This document shows positions 15,421 to 23,550 of a stretch of 43,564 nucleotides of DNA, piece after piece. The stretch comes from JALYUA01 sp038253555 (lineage in GTDB: Bacteria > Acidobacteriota > Thermoanaerobaculia > UBA5066 > Gp7-AA6), in NCBI GenBank assembly GCA_038253555.1, contig JBBSGZ010000015.1:1-43564 (forward strand), read 5' to 3'. Numbering within the stretch: the first letter of the stretch is position 1; each line of letters starts with the position of its first letter. The translations under genes and the position numbers were made by a program. The notes beneath the pieces are model-generated. The model made no database searches. It worked only from the letters and a program-made list of their open reading frames with translations, and was not told the DNA's origin.

Positions 15421-16868
15421 ACGCCGCGGCAAAAGTCGGAGTCTTCTTCGTGGCGGTTCTGCTTCTGGCGGGCGTCCTCATCTGGCAGATCCAGGGGCTC
15501 CGCCTCGGCAGGGGAGCGGGACACCGGGTCTCGGTCGAATTTCCGGACATCTCGGGATTGAACGAGAAGTCCACCGTCCGGATCTCCGGAGTGCCCGTCG
15601 GCAAGGTCGACAAGATCCACCTCGGGAAGAACGGCAAGGGCGCGATCGTAGACCTGACGATCGACAACCCGGACGTGGACCTGCGACGCGGTGCCTCGGC
15701 CTCCGTCGCGAACCTGGGACTGCTCGGCGAAAAATACGTTGAGCTCATCCCCGGTCCCGTGGGGGAACAGCCGCTTCCCGAGGGAACGGTGATCAAGGGC
15801 GAGGTGCCCGTCACGTTCGACCAGATCACGAGGCTCGCCCGCGACATCGAAGTCGACGTGAAGGACATCAGCCGCAATCTGAGCCAGTCGCTGGGCGGGC
15901 CGGAGGGCGAGGAGAGGCTCCGCACCATCGTCGAGAACGTGCGCATCATCTCGGACGACCTCCGCACGATGATCGGTGCCAACCGCGGCAATGTCGATGC
16001 GACCGTCGGGAACTTTCGCGAGTTTTCCGCGGCGATGACGACTCTCGTGGACCGGATCGACCGGCTTGTCGCCAGCAACGAGGGGAACGTCAGAGGGAGC
16101 CTGGCGAACATCCGCGAGATCTCTCAGAAGCTCGAGACGACCGCCGACAACCTCAACCAGATCACGAGTCGCATCAAGGAAGGCGAGGGGACCGTCGGGA
16201 AGCTCGTGCAGAGCGACGAGACGCACAAAAACTTGAACGACGCTCTGGTCGCGGTCAAGGAGGGCGTCGGAGGCCTGAACAAGGCGCTCGGCGCGGCGAG
16301 CCGCATCAAGCTCGACCTCGGGCTCCGCTCCGAATACCTGGCCCGCGGGAGCACGGCCAAGGGCTACGTCACCCTCGACGTGAACAAGGAAAATTCGCCG
16401 CAGTTCTACGAGCTGGAGCTTTCGACGCAACCCCTCGGCAAGCGGGTCAACACCCTGAGCCAGGTGACTACCACCTTCCCCGACGGGCACCGCGAGGTCT
16501 CCACGATCAACACCCAGGAATTCAAGGACGAGCTCGCGATCAGCGCTCTCTTCGGGTATCGGTGGAACAGCCTCGCCGCCCGGGCGGGGATCATCGAGTC
16601 CCGCGGAGGCGCGGCGCTCGACTATCGGTCGCTGAACGACCGCCTGCGATTCAGCGCCGAGCTCTTCGACTTCTCGAGGCCCAACTTTGCCGCCCATGGC
16701 AAGGTGACGGCGAGGTACTACTTCTCGCCCTCCGTTTACGTGACCGGCGGATGGGACGACTTCCTGAACCGCTCCCGGAAAGCGGACTCCCTCTTCCTGG
16801 GAGGCGGCCTGCGCTGGAGCGACGACGACATCAAGTACCTCCTCGGGTCGATCCCGATCAAACCGTGA
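15417..16868 (+). CDS. mlaD: MCE-domain (MlaD-like) protein with a predicted C-terminal beta-barrel
   Basis: The protein has 483 residues, about 2.5 times E. coli MlaD. Residues 5-24 form a membrane anchor. Residues 35-115 are one MCE domain (VSVEFPDISGLNEKSTVRI, GVPVGKV, the LLGEKYVEL loop). Residues 135-295 are a long helical region with regular polar/Leu spacing (LANIREISQKLETTADNL). Residues 297-483 alternate polar and hydrophobic residues in short aromatic-rich strands (YELELSTQP, ISALFGYRW, KVTARYYF, SVYVTGGW, LFLGGGLRW). The last part looks like an outer-membrane barrel or lipid-binding beta domain. One chain might thus span the periplasm. The mlaB/mlaC genes of classical Mla operons are absent. 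The ATG overlaps mlaF (ATGA). The domain reading after residue 297 is inference. Confidence 0.88.
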   Translation: MNAAAKVGVFFVAVLLLAGVLIWQIQGLRLGRGAGHRVSVEFPDISGLNEKSTVRISGVPVGKVDKIHLGKNGKGAIVDLTIDNPDVDLRRGASASVANLGLLGEKYVELIPGPVGEQPLPEGTVIKGEVPVTFDQITRLARDIEVDVKDISRNLSQSLGGPEGEERLRTIVENVRIISDDLRTMIGANRGNVDATVGNFREFSAAMTTLVDRIDRLVASNEGNVRGSLANIREISQKLETTADNLNQITSRIKEGEGTVGKLVQSDETHKNLNDALVAVKEGVGGLNKALGAASRIKLDLGLRSEYLARGSTAKGYVTLDVNKENSPQFYELELSTQPLGKRVNTLSQVTTTFPDGHREVSTINTQEFKDELAISALFGYRWNSLAARAGIIESRGGAALDYRSLNDRLRFSAELFDFSRPNFAAHGKVTARYYFSPSVYVTGGWDDFLNRSRKADSLFLGGGLRWSDDDIKYLLGSIPIKP

Positions 16869-16914
16869 ATCGGCCGGCGGCGTCCTGTTCGTCCGCTCGG
16901 GCCTGAGCCCTCCG

Positions 16915-18282
16915 ATGCGCGCGAGGATGACGACCGTCTTCGCCTGCCAGTCCTGCGGAGCGGTCTCGCCCAAGTGGCTGGGCCGCTGCCCGGACTGCAG
17001 CGAGTGGAACAGCTACGTCGAAGAGGTCCGGGGCGAGCGTCCCGCGGCCGCTGCAACTTCCAGCTCGAGCCCCATTTCTTCTCTTTCGTCGGAGCCGGAG
17101 GCGCGGATCGGGACCGCTCTCCCCGGGCTCGATCGGGTGCTCGGAGGAGGCATCGTCCCCGGATCCGTCGTTCTGCTCGGCGGGGAGCCGGGCATCGGAA
17201 AGTCGACCCTTCTCCTCCAGGTCGCCCGGGGAGTCGCCCGGGCGGCCGGGGAAGTTCTCTACGTCTCGGGAGAGGAGTCGGCCTCCCAGGTCCGGCTGCG
17301 GGGCGAGCGGCTCGGGATCCGTGAGGAGCGGCTTCTCGTCCTGGCAGAGACCGACGTCACCCGCGTGATCGCGGAATGCGAAGCGCGGCCGCCCGCCGTC
17401 GTGGTGGTCGACTCCATCCAGGCCGTGCGGGACCCCGCGCTTTCGTCCGCACCGGGCACGGTCTCACAGGTGCGGGAGTGCGCGTCCGCCCTTCTCCGGT
17501 GGGCAAAGGCGCGAACCGTTCCCGTGCTCTTAATCGGACACGTCACGAAGGACGGCAGCCTGGCGGGTCCGAAGTCTCTGGAGCATCTCGTTGACGCGGT
17601 CGTGACGATCGAGGGAGAGCGCGGCTCTTCCCGGCGGATCGTGCGGGCGACGAAGAACCGCTTCGGTCCTGTGGAGGAACTCGCTCTCTACGAGATGACG
17701 GGCGAGGGATTGTCGGAGATCGCGAACCCATCGGCGGCCCTGCTGGCGGAACGCCGCTCGGGTGTGCCGGGCAGTGCGGTGGCCGCGGCCCGCGAGGGAT
17801 CTCGCTCGCTTTTGGTCGAGATCCAGGCGCTCGTGGGCGCTTCGAGCGCCGGTTCGCCCCGCCGCGTCGCGCTCGGGGTCGATCCGGGCCGCCTGGCCCT
17901 TCTCTTAGCCGTCCTCGAAGGCGCCGGGGTCGCTCTGGCGACGCGCGAAGTGTTCGCGTCCTGCGCGGGCGGACTCGACATTCGGGAGCCGGCGTGCGAT
18001 CTGGCCGTCGTGGCCGCCATCGTCTCTTCCGCGCGGAACGTGCCCCTGCCCGAGGGCGCCGTCGCCTTCGGCGAGATCGGCCTCCTCGGAGAAGTCCGGA
18101 CGGTCCCTGCGGCCGCTTCCCGCCTGCGGGAAGCCGCGGCGCTCGGGTTCACGACCGCGTTTCTTCCGGCGGGGAACGCCGGCGACGCGGCCGGATTCCC
18201 GGAGATCGCCGCGCGGCCGGTGGCTCGGGTCGCCGACTTCTTAAAAGAGATCGGTCGCGGGGACGGGGAGAGAGGCCGCTGA
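16915..18282 (+). CDS. radA: DNA repair protein RadA
   Basis: RadA is a RecA-like ATPase that promotes branch migration in recombinational repair. The 455-residue protein has an N-terminal four-Cys zinc finger (CQSCG and CPDCSEW). The RecA-like core has Walker A (GEPGIGKSTLLLQ), VSGEESASQV and Walker B (VVVVDSIQAV), and the family-specific RATKNRFG motif. A Lon-protease-like C-terminal domain follows (GLDIREPACDLAVVAAI, GEIGLLGEVR). A second ATG 12 bases downstream is also possible because a GAGG sits just before it. The gap of 46 bases after the MCE gene allows co-transcription. Confidence 0.95.
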   Translation: MRARMTTVFACQSCGAVSPKWLGRCPDCSEWNSYVEEVRGERPAAAATSSSSPISSLSSEPEARIGTALPGLDRVLGGGIVPGSVVLLGGEPGIGKSTLLLQVARGVARAAGEVLYVSGEESASQVRLRGERLGIREERLLVLAETDVTRVIAECEARPPAVVVVDSIQAVRDPALSSAPGTVSQVRECASALLRWAKARTVPVLLIGHVTKDGSLAGPKSLEHLVDAVVTIEGERGSSRRIVRATKNRFGPVEELALYEMTGEGLSEIANPSAALLAERRSGVPGSAVAAAREGSRSLLVEIQALVGASSAGSPRRVALGVDPGRLALLLAVLEGAGVALATREVFASCAGGLDIREPACDLAVVAAIVSSARNVPLPEGAVAFGEIGLLGEVRTVPAAASRLREAAALGFTTAFLPAGNAGDAAGFPEIAARPVARVADFLKEIGRGDGERGR

Positions 18283-18313
18283 GGAGGGGAGAGACGCGCG
18301 GGCAGAAGTCCCG

Positions 18314-18874
18314 TCAGGCTCTTTCGAGCACCAGCGTCAGGCGCATCGGCGCGGGGCCGACCGCGTCGGCGGGATACGGGGTGACGAGCGTGACCCGGGG
18401 ACGGCGTGTCGGCGACATTTCGAGCGCGTCGGGCGCCAGGATGCGCCTCGCCGTCACGCGATAGGAGCGGAGCCCGAACGGCGTCCGCATCGTGATGGCC
18501 TCTCCCACGCGCACTTGCGAGATGCCCGCCGCCGCCGTATCGCGCGGGACCGCGACGACGGTGTGGTTCGTCCCTCCCTCTTCTCCCGGCAAAGCGGTGC
18601 CCGGCAGATGGCCGGCTCCGTGCGCCAGGGTCAGGGAATCGACGCCCTCGTAAACGGGCGCATCGAGGGCGAGGCGGGGAACCGCGATCCTTGCGACGAG
18701 ATCGCCCGCGGAGGGCGAGCCCAGGGGAACGCGGGGTCCGGCGGAGACCTTCGGGCCGGGCTCCGCGCCGCGAAGCGCTTCGGCCATGGGGGCCGCCGCG
18801 AGAAGCGAGAAGGCAATTCCGACGGCGCCCAGAATGTGGGCGAGGCGCTGGAAGTAGGGTCGATGCGTCGTCAT
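18314..18874 (-). CDS. Sortase-fold protein lacking catalytic His and Cys (pseudo-sortase)
   Basis: From the ATG at 18872-18874 the protein has 186 residues: a membrane anchor (about 10-31), a short linker and a class D-like sortase domain (58-186). Family landmarks are clear: IAVPRLALDAPVYEG, LTLAHGAGHLPGTALPGE and the end VTLVTPYPADAVGPAPMRLT. Active sortases have G-H-R-D-T and T-C-Y-P. Here the equivalents are AVPRDT (Pro110 for His) and VTPYP (Pro166 for Cys). The active-site Arg is kept (Arg178). Each change needs two or more base substitutions, so a read error is unlikely, and the frame is intact. Classical transpeptidation is not expected. It follows the gene for a protein with an LPXTG-like tail. 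A TTG 30 bases upstream is an alternative start. Confidence 0.8.
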   Translation of the reverse strand: MTTHRPYFQRLAHILGAVGIAFSLLAAAPMAEALRGAEPGPKVSAGPRVPLGSPSAGDLVARIAVPRLALDAPVYEGVDSLTLAHGAGHLPGTALPGEEGGTNHTVVAVPRDTAAAGISQVRVGEAITMRTPFGLRSYRVTARRILAPDALEMSPTRRPRVTLVTPYPADAVGPAPMRLTLVLERA

Positions 18875-18928
18875 GAGGAGTCCGGCTCCCCGGCCCCGCG
18901 GCAAGCGGAGCCGGGACCGGGGTCTTCT

Positions 18929-19621
18929 TTACCGGGCCCGCCGGGCGACTAAGAGTCCGCCCGCGACGAGCGCGAGGCCGATCAGCGCCGCTTCCGGAGC
19001 GTTCGAGGCCGTGCGCGGCATCGAGCTGCTGCGGTTGCTCGTGCTGTCCGTCCGGTTCGTGTCATAGGAGCGGCTCGGCATGCTCGAAGAGGACGGCGAC
19101 GTCGTGTCCGTCGAGTTGGAGGAAGTCGAGGCGCTGGAGCGGTTCGCGTCGTACGTGGTGGTCTCACGCGCCGTGGACGTCGTATCCGTCGTCGTCGCCG
19201 CGGTGGCTTCCGCATTGACCACGTTCACTTCCGCGCGGTCGATAATTTCGTTGGAGATGTTCTTCGCCATCACGACGATCTTGTGGTTGCCCGCGGGGAC
19301 GTCGTTGATGGTCGCGACGTTGCTTTCGCCGCCGCGGAGCGTCTGCTTCAAGGTGTTGTCGACGTACACGTCGAAGATCGGCATCGGGAAGTTCTTTTCG
19401 CCGAATTTCGTCCCCTGTCCTTCTCCAAACGACGTCTTGTTGAAATCGACCGCGACGCGGATCGTGGACCCGCTGATCCGCGCGCCCTCCCTGGGCTCCG
19501 TCAGACGCAGCTTCAGCTGGTTGCGGCTCGGGCCCGCCGTGTTCTGGTCCGCGTTCTGCGCGAGCGCGTAAGGCGCGAGACACAACAATCCTGTGAGAAC
19601 CAGTTGGGAAACTTTCTTCAT
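18929..19621 (-). CDS. Secreted Ig-like protein with a C-terminal LPXTG-like sorting signal
   Basis: The 230-residue precursor has a signal peptide (residues 1-21, cleavage after ALA). A beta-rich domain follows (about 35-137: RLTEPREGARI, STIRVAVDF, PIFDVYVDNTLKQTL, GNHKIVVMAKN) that resembles a bacterial Ig-like fold. Residues 138-200 are a low-complexity Ser/Thr linker. The tail is MPRTA (201-205), a hydrophobic segment (211-226) and RRAR at the very end, the tripartite architecture of a sortase substrate. A perfect AGGAGGT lies upstream of the ATG, so expression is probably high. The pseudo-sortase gene lies 54 bases downstream on the same strand. No enzymatic motif is visible. A surface or periplasmic structural role is inferred. 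Confidence 0.75.
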   Translation of the reverse strand: MKKVSQLVLTGLLCLAPYALAQNADQNTAGPSRNQLKLRLTEPREGARISGSTIRVAVDFNKTSFGEGQGTKFGEKNFPMPIFDVYVDNTLKQTLRGGESNVATINDVPAGNHKIVVMAKNISNEIIDRAEVNVVNAEATAATTTDTTSTARETTTYDANRSSASTSSNSTDTTSPSSSSMPSRSYDTNRTDSTSNRSSSMPRTASNAPEAALIGLALVAGGLLVARRAR

Positions 19622-19823
19622 CGTGACCTCCTGTTAAAACGGGGCCAACGTGGCCTCATCCCGGATATTTACTCAAGGGTTGTGCCAGGAGGGCCCGTAT
19701 GACCTCCTGCGAGGACGGAGGGGGCACCGGGCCGGCGTAAGAGAACCCCAGGTTGCCGACGGACATTCCGAAGGTGTGCTCGCCCTTTGTTTTTAGGAAT
19801 TTAGACTACCCCGGCTGGGAATC
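19622..19823 (-). promoter_or_regulatory. Upstream region of the sorting-signal protein gene with a strong ribosome binding site
   Basis: On the minus strand AGGAGGT (19632-19626) precedes the ATG by 4-5 bases, the best ribosome binding site in the window. A small dyad GGCCA-ACG-TGGCC occupies 19643-19655. A clear -35/-10 pair is not obvious. The rest of this 200-base gap to purC shows no gene. Confidence 0.5.
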
Positions 19824-20723
19824 TCAGGTCGCCGTGACGCCCCTGGGGAGGTGACCCGTCAAGAGGCGATGCGCTTCCATGTACTTGGACCGGGTCGTGC
19901 GGACGATTCCTTCGGGAAGGTGGGGCGCCGGAGGCCGCTTGTTCCAGTGGGTCGACTCGAGCCAGTCGCGGAGGAACTGCTTGTCGAAGGAGGCGGGCCG
20001 CTGACCTTCCTTCCAGAGGCGCGCGTCCCAGTATCGTGAGGAATCCGGCGTGAACGCCTCGTCGATCCAGAGGAGCCGGCCCTCGAACCGCCCGAACTCG
20101 AGCTTGGTATCGGCGAGAATCAGGCCCCGGGTCTCTGCGTACTCGCTGGCCCGGCGATACAGGTCCAGAGTTCGGTCGCGGAGCGCGGCCGCCTCTTCCC
20201 GCCCGATCGCGTTGGCCATGCGCTCGAAAGAGACGTTCTGGTCGTGACCCGAGCGGCTCTTGGTCGCCGGAGTGAAGATCGGCTCGGGCAGGCGGGACGC
20301 CTGGAGAAGGCGGGGCGGGAGCCGGATGCCGCAGATCTCGCCCGAACGCTGGTAATCGGTCCATCCGGAACCGGCGATGTAACCGCGCGCGACGCACTCG
20401 AAGGGGATGACCTCCGCTTTTTTCACGATCACGGCCCGGCCGGCGAGAAGGTCCTTCGAGGACGCCGCGGGTTCGGGAAAGCGTTCCGCGTCTTTTTCGA
20501 GGATGTGATTCTCGACGTCCGAGAACCGGTCGAACCAGAAATTGGAGAGCGACGTCAGCACCCTGCCTTTGTCGGGGATCCCGGGCGAAAGCACGCAATC
20601 GAACGCGGAAATCCTGTCCGTCGCGACCAGAAGCAGCGAGTTACCGAGGTCGTAGAGCTCCCGGACTTTCCCGCGCCGGATGAGACGCACGCCCGGGAGA
20701 CGAGTCTCGGTCACCGCGCTCAC
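19824..20723 (-). CDS. purC: Phosphoribosylaminoimidazole-succinocarboxamide (SAICAR) synthase
   Basis: PurC joins CAIR and aspartate using ATP in purine synthesis. From the GTG at 20721-20723 the protein has 299 residues, close to the size of the longer yeast-like type. Motifs include RRGKVRELYDLG, VATDRISAFDCVL, FECVARGYIAGSGW, ATKSRSGHDQNVSFE, LADTKLEFGR and WIDEAFTPDSSRYW. The open frame continues upstream for about 130 codons without family similarity, so the short form is preferred. TACTGT lies 6 bases before the GTG. It is the only purine gene in the window. Confidence 0.93.
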   Translation of the reverse strand: MSAVTETRLPGVRLIRRGKVRELYDLGNSLLLVATDRISAFDCVLSPGIPDKGRVLTSLSNFWFDRFSDVENHILEKDAERFPEPAASSKDLLAGRAVIVKKAEVIPFECVARGYIAGSGWTDYQRSGEICGIRLPPRLLQASRLPEPIFTPATKSRSGHDQNVSFERMANAIGREEAAALRDRTLDLYRRASEYAETRGLILADTKLEFGRFEGRLLWIDEAFTPDSSRYWDARLWKEGQRPASFDKQFLRDWLESTHWNKRPPAPHLPEGIVRTTRSKYMEAHRLLTGHLPRGVTAT

Positions 20724-20729
20724 AAAAAA

Positions 20730-20735
20730 ACAGTA
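20730..20735 (-). promoter_or_regulatory. -10-like element for purC, TACTGT-N6-GTG
   Basis: TACTGT on the minus strand ends 6 bases (all T) before the GTG at 20723. No Shine-Dalgarno sequence is present. Confidence 0.4.
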
Positions 20736-20848
20736 GCACGAGGGCGGGCGCGAGGGGAGGGAAGTAGGTCCAGGGAGAGCCCGTGATGCCGGTTCGGCGC
20801 CCTCACCCTTTCCACGCGGCACGTCAGCCCTCCCGGATCTCTCCCTGA

Positions 20849-20854
20849 TAGCCT
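20849..20854 (+). promoter_or_regulatory. -10-like element for pepA, TAGCCT-N8-ATG
   Basis: TAGCCT ends 8 bases before the ATG at 20863. It is weaker than the other cases. No Shine-Dalgarno sequence is present. Confidence 0.3.
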
Positions 20855-20862
20855 CTGGCGCC

Positions 20863-22362
20863 ATGGAAATCGACATCGCCTTCGCGCCGCCGCGTGGAAA
20901 AGTCTGTTTGATCGCGCTCCTCCACGAAACTCGCGAGCCCTGGGCGCGGGCGCCGGAATCCGTCCGGTCTGTCCTTCGGGATGCGTGTCGGACGTCCGGT
21001 TTCCGAGGGCGAGAAAAGGAAACCGCCTCGGGAGGCGGCTGGTCGCTCGTCGGACTGGGTAAATCGCCCGCTTCGCTGGGAACGGTCCGCCGGGCGATGA
21101 GGAGGGCCATGCGGGACGGGCTGCGGCACTCTCCCGGCCGGCTGGTGCTCGCGCTGGACGCCGGGCTGCCGCTCCCGAGGCTTCGCTCCCTCCTGCGGGA
21201 AGCCGCGCAGGCCGACTACCGATTCGATCGCTACAAGTCGAAGGCGCGAGGCGAGTCCGCCAACGCCGGCGCGACACTCCTCCTGCCGGAATCGGTGACC
21301 GCCTCGGACCTGGAAGAGGCCGTGCGCGATGCACCCGTGCTCGCCGAGGTTCTCCGCTGGGCGCGGGACCTCGGAAACACTCCCGCCAACGACCTCGGGC
21401 CGGCGGAGTTCGCGAGGGAAGCCCGGACGATGGCGAGGCGCTCGGGGGTCACCGTGCGGGCGCTCGGCCGGCGCGAGATCGAGCGCGAGCGGATGGCGGG
21501 CCTGCTCGCCGTCAGCTCGGGAAGCGTCCGCCCTCCCGTGTTTCTGATCGGCGAGCACCGTCCGGCCGGCGCGCGAGGAACGGTGGTCCTCGTCGGGAAG
21601 GGCATCACGTTCGATTCCGGGGGCATCTCGATCAAACCCGCCGCATCGATGGGTGAAATGAAGTACGACATGATGGGCGCGGCGACCGTTTTCGCCTGCC
21701 TTTTCGCGGTCCGGCGGCTCCGCTTTCCCCTGCGCGTCGTGGCGCTGGCGCCCCTGACCGAAAACCTTCCCAGCGGCTCCGCGTGCCGGCCCGGAGACAT
21801 CCTGCGCATGCGCAATGGAAAGACCGTGGAGGTCGACAACACCGACGCGGAGGGCCGCCTGGTCCTCGCCGACGCGCTCTCGTATGCCGAAAAGTACCGA
21901 CCGGACGTGCTCCTCGATTTCGCGACCCTGACGGGAGCCGTGCTGATCGCGCTCGGGCACGACTGCGCCGGGGTGATGACGCCGGACGATGGCCTCGCCG
22001 CGGAGCTGCTCGCGGCGGGAGAAGAGACCGGCGAGCGGCTCTGGCGGCTGCCCGTCTGGGACGACTACCGCTCCAACCTGCGCTCCGATTGGGCCGACAT
22101 GAAGAACACGGGAGGCCGCGCGGCGGGCACGATCAACGCCGCGGTGTTTCTGAAGGAGTTCGTTCCGCCGAAAACGAGCTGGGCGCACCTCGATATCGCG
22201 GGTGTCGCGCATCTCGAGAAGGAGCACGCGGGGTACGACGCGGGAGCGACGGGATTCGGCGTCGCGATGACCCTCGAGTTCCTTCGTCGCCGATTCGGTG
22301 TCGAGAGCGCCCCAACCTCGAAGAGCCGGCGCCGCGCGAACAACCGGCGTAAGGCCGGCTGA
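20863..22362 (+). CDS. pepA: Leucyl aminopeptidase (M17 family)
   Basis: This two-metal cytosolic aminopeptidase releases N-terminal residues from peptides. The 499-residue protein has a variable N-terminal domain and the catalytic M17 domain. The catalytic motifs are VLVGKGITFDSGGISIKP (metal-binding Lys and Asp), EMKYDMMGAATV and the signature NTDAEGRLVLADAL with the bicarbonate-binding Arg. DFATLTGA and the late ADMKNTGGRAAGTI follow. It ends with a basic Lys/Arg-rich tail. The gene diverges from purC and appears monocistronic. Confidence 0.95.
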   Translation: MEIDIAFAPPRGKVCLIALLHETREPWARAPESVRSVLRDACRTSGFRGREKETASGGGWSLVGLGKSPASLGTVRRAMRRAMRDGLRHSPGRLVLALDAGLPLPRLRSLLREAAQADYRFDRYKSKARGESANAGATLLLPESVTASDLEEAVRDAPVLAEVLRWARDLGNTPANDLGPAEFAREARTMARRSGVTVRALGRREIERERMAGLLAVSSGSVRPPVFLIGEHRPAGARGTVVLVGKGITFDSGGISIKPAASMGEMKYDMMGAATVFACLFAVRRLRFPLRVVALAPLTENLPSGSACRPGDILRMRNGKTVEVDNTDAEGRLVLADALSYAEKYRPDVLLDFATLTGAVLIALGHDCAGVMTPDDGLAAELLAAGEETGERLWRLPVWDDYRSNLRSDWADMKNTGGRAAGTINAAVFLKEFVPPKTSWAHLDIAGVAHLEKEHAGYDAGATGFGVAMTLEFLRRRFGVESAPTSKSRRRANNRRKAG

Positions 22363-22380
22363 GCCGCGCGGGCGGTTTTC

Positions 22381-22718
22381 TCATTTCCTGGGGACCGGGG
22401 GCTTGTGAGTCGCGGCGACGGGAATCAAACGCGCCCCGTTCCGGCCGACAGATCGGACGGCGAAGAAGCGATTGTCGGTCGAGACTCCGCGCAGCACGTT
22501 TTCTTCCGCCGAGGCCGCAGGCCCTGAGCCACGTCGACAGGATCGCGCCCTCGTCGGCGGCGGAGCGCCATGGCGAAAGCCGGAGGCGCGAGCAGCTGCG
22601 GAGACGGGCGGGCGCCGGGCGGCTTTGCAGGATCCTGGCCGAGCGCGGCCGCCGCGAGGAGGATCGGCCCGGCGGCAAGTTTGACTGAAAGGAACCGCTT
22701 TGCTACGGTCGCGCGCAT
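22381..22718 (-). pseudogene. Relic of a secreted protein gene (M28-peptidase-like tail), internally deleted and frame-shifted
   Basis: On the minus strand an ATG at 22718 has a GGAGG five bases upstream. It starts a frame with a good signal peptide (KRFLSVKLAAGPILLAAAALGQ). That frame decays into Arg-rich sequence and stops at 22425. In another frame, the last 40 codons before a TGA at 22381 read STDNRFFAVRSVGRNG followed by ARLIPVAA. This resembles the fibronectin-like end of secreted M28 peptidases. A start and an end of one gene only 340 bases apart and out of frame suggest a large internal deletion. The alternative is a small frame-shifted secreted protein. Confidence 0.4.
22681..22709 (+). 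promoter_or_regulatory. Sigma70-type promoter of the acyltransferase gene
   Basis: TTGACT (22681-22686), a 17-base spacer and TACGGT (22704-22709) form a good promoter. The ATG at 22719 lies 9 bases after the -10, leaving a leader of about 3 bases or none. The promoter lies inside the minus-strand relic gene. Confidence 0.6.
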
Positions 22719-23495
22719 ATGCCCCTCCGACAATTTCCGATCGGCGCCGTGGGAGAAGACGTGTATCCGCGGTTCGTCGATGAGCTGGCGAAGCGCTTCG
22801 ACGACCCTGCGCGGGACCGCAACGATTCGGTCCGCGACGCCCTGTCGGAGATCTACCTCGGCCGCCCTTTCGACGCCGACGCCCTCGAGGACCCCGCCAC
22901 GCCGGCCGCGCGCCGCGCGCTGCTTGCGAGCCTGGATCCGCGCAACGCCACGATGGAGGCCGAGTACTACAGCGAGCTCGATCCCGTCCGGTGGGCTCCC
23001 GTGAAACCGCTGCTCTGGTTCTGGCAGATGTTCGACCACTCGCCGGTCGGGCGCAATGTGCGCCTCGGGGCCCGGATGCGCGCGATGCTCGCACCGCGGG
23101 TCTTTCGCCGCTGTGGCGAGAAGATCCGGATCTTCCACGGAGTCGAGTTCTCCTTCGGATACAACCTCTCCGTGGGCGACCGCGTCACGATCCACAGGAA
23201 CGTTCTCTTGGACGACCGGGGGGAGATCGTCCTCGGCAACGACGTCTCCATCTCCGACTACGCCAACGTCTACTCCCACTCTCATGCGGTCGAGGACATC
23301 AGCGACATCTCTCTCGCGAGGACCGTCATCGCCGACGGAGCGCGGATCACGTACCACGCCGTCGTCCTCTCGGGAGTGCCGGTCGAGGCGGACGCGATTG
23401 TCGGTTCGATGGGTGTCGCGTCGAAACCGGTCGCCGCCGGGACGATCGTCGGAGGCGTTCCCGCGAAGTTGATCGGCGCCAAAGCGAAAAAGTAG
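22719..23495 (+). CDS. Left-handed beta-helix (hexapeptide) acyltransferase
   Basis: The 258-residue protein has an N-terminal region of about 110 residues rich in charged helices, then a left-handed beta-helix domain. Hexapeptide turns are visible: VEFSFGYNLSVGDRVTIHRN (in part), LLDDRGEIVLGNDVSISD, YSHSHAVEDI with the catalytic-type His, TVIADGARI, VSG-like turns and IVGGVPAKLIG at the end. This layout is that of maltose/galactoside O-acetyltransferase relatives. The acyl donor is probably acetyl- or acyl-CoA. The acceptor is not predictable. It sits alone between the relic gene and recN. Its ATG shares the palindrome CATATG with the start of the relic gene on the other strand. Confidence 0.82.
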   Translation: MPLRQFPIGAVGEDVYPRFVDELAKRFDDPARDRNDSVRDALSEIYLGRPFDADALEDPATPAARRALLASLDPRNATMEAEYYSELDPVRWAPVKPLLWFWQMFDHSPVGRNVRLGARMRAMLAPRVFRRCGEKIRIFHGVEFSFGYNLSVGDRVTIHRNVLLDDRGEIVLGNDVSISDYANVYSHSHAVEDISDISLARTVIADGARITYHAVVLSGVPVEADAIVGSMGVASKPVAAGTIVGGVPAKLIGAKAKK

Positions 23496-23550
23496 CAGAT
23501 CGGCGCCCGTTCGCGGCTCCCCGTCCCGGAGATCGGGACCGCGCGAGAGC

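Noticed and set aside
18314..18904. Sequencing error as the cause of the missing sortase His and Cys
   Set aside because: The frame is intact. His to Pro and Cys to Pro each need two or three base changes at separate sites, and flanking motif residues are normal.
20824..22227. 467-codon minus-strand frame opposite pepA
   Set aside because: Composition is Arg/Gly/Asp-rich with no recognisable domain, and it lies wholly inside a certain M17 peptidase gene.
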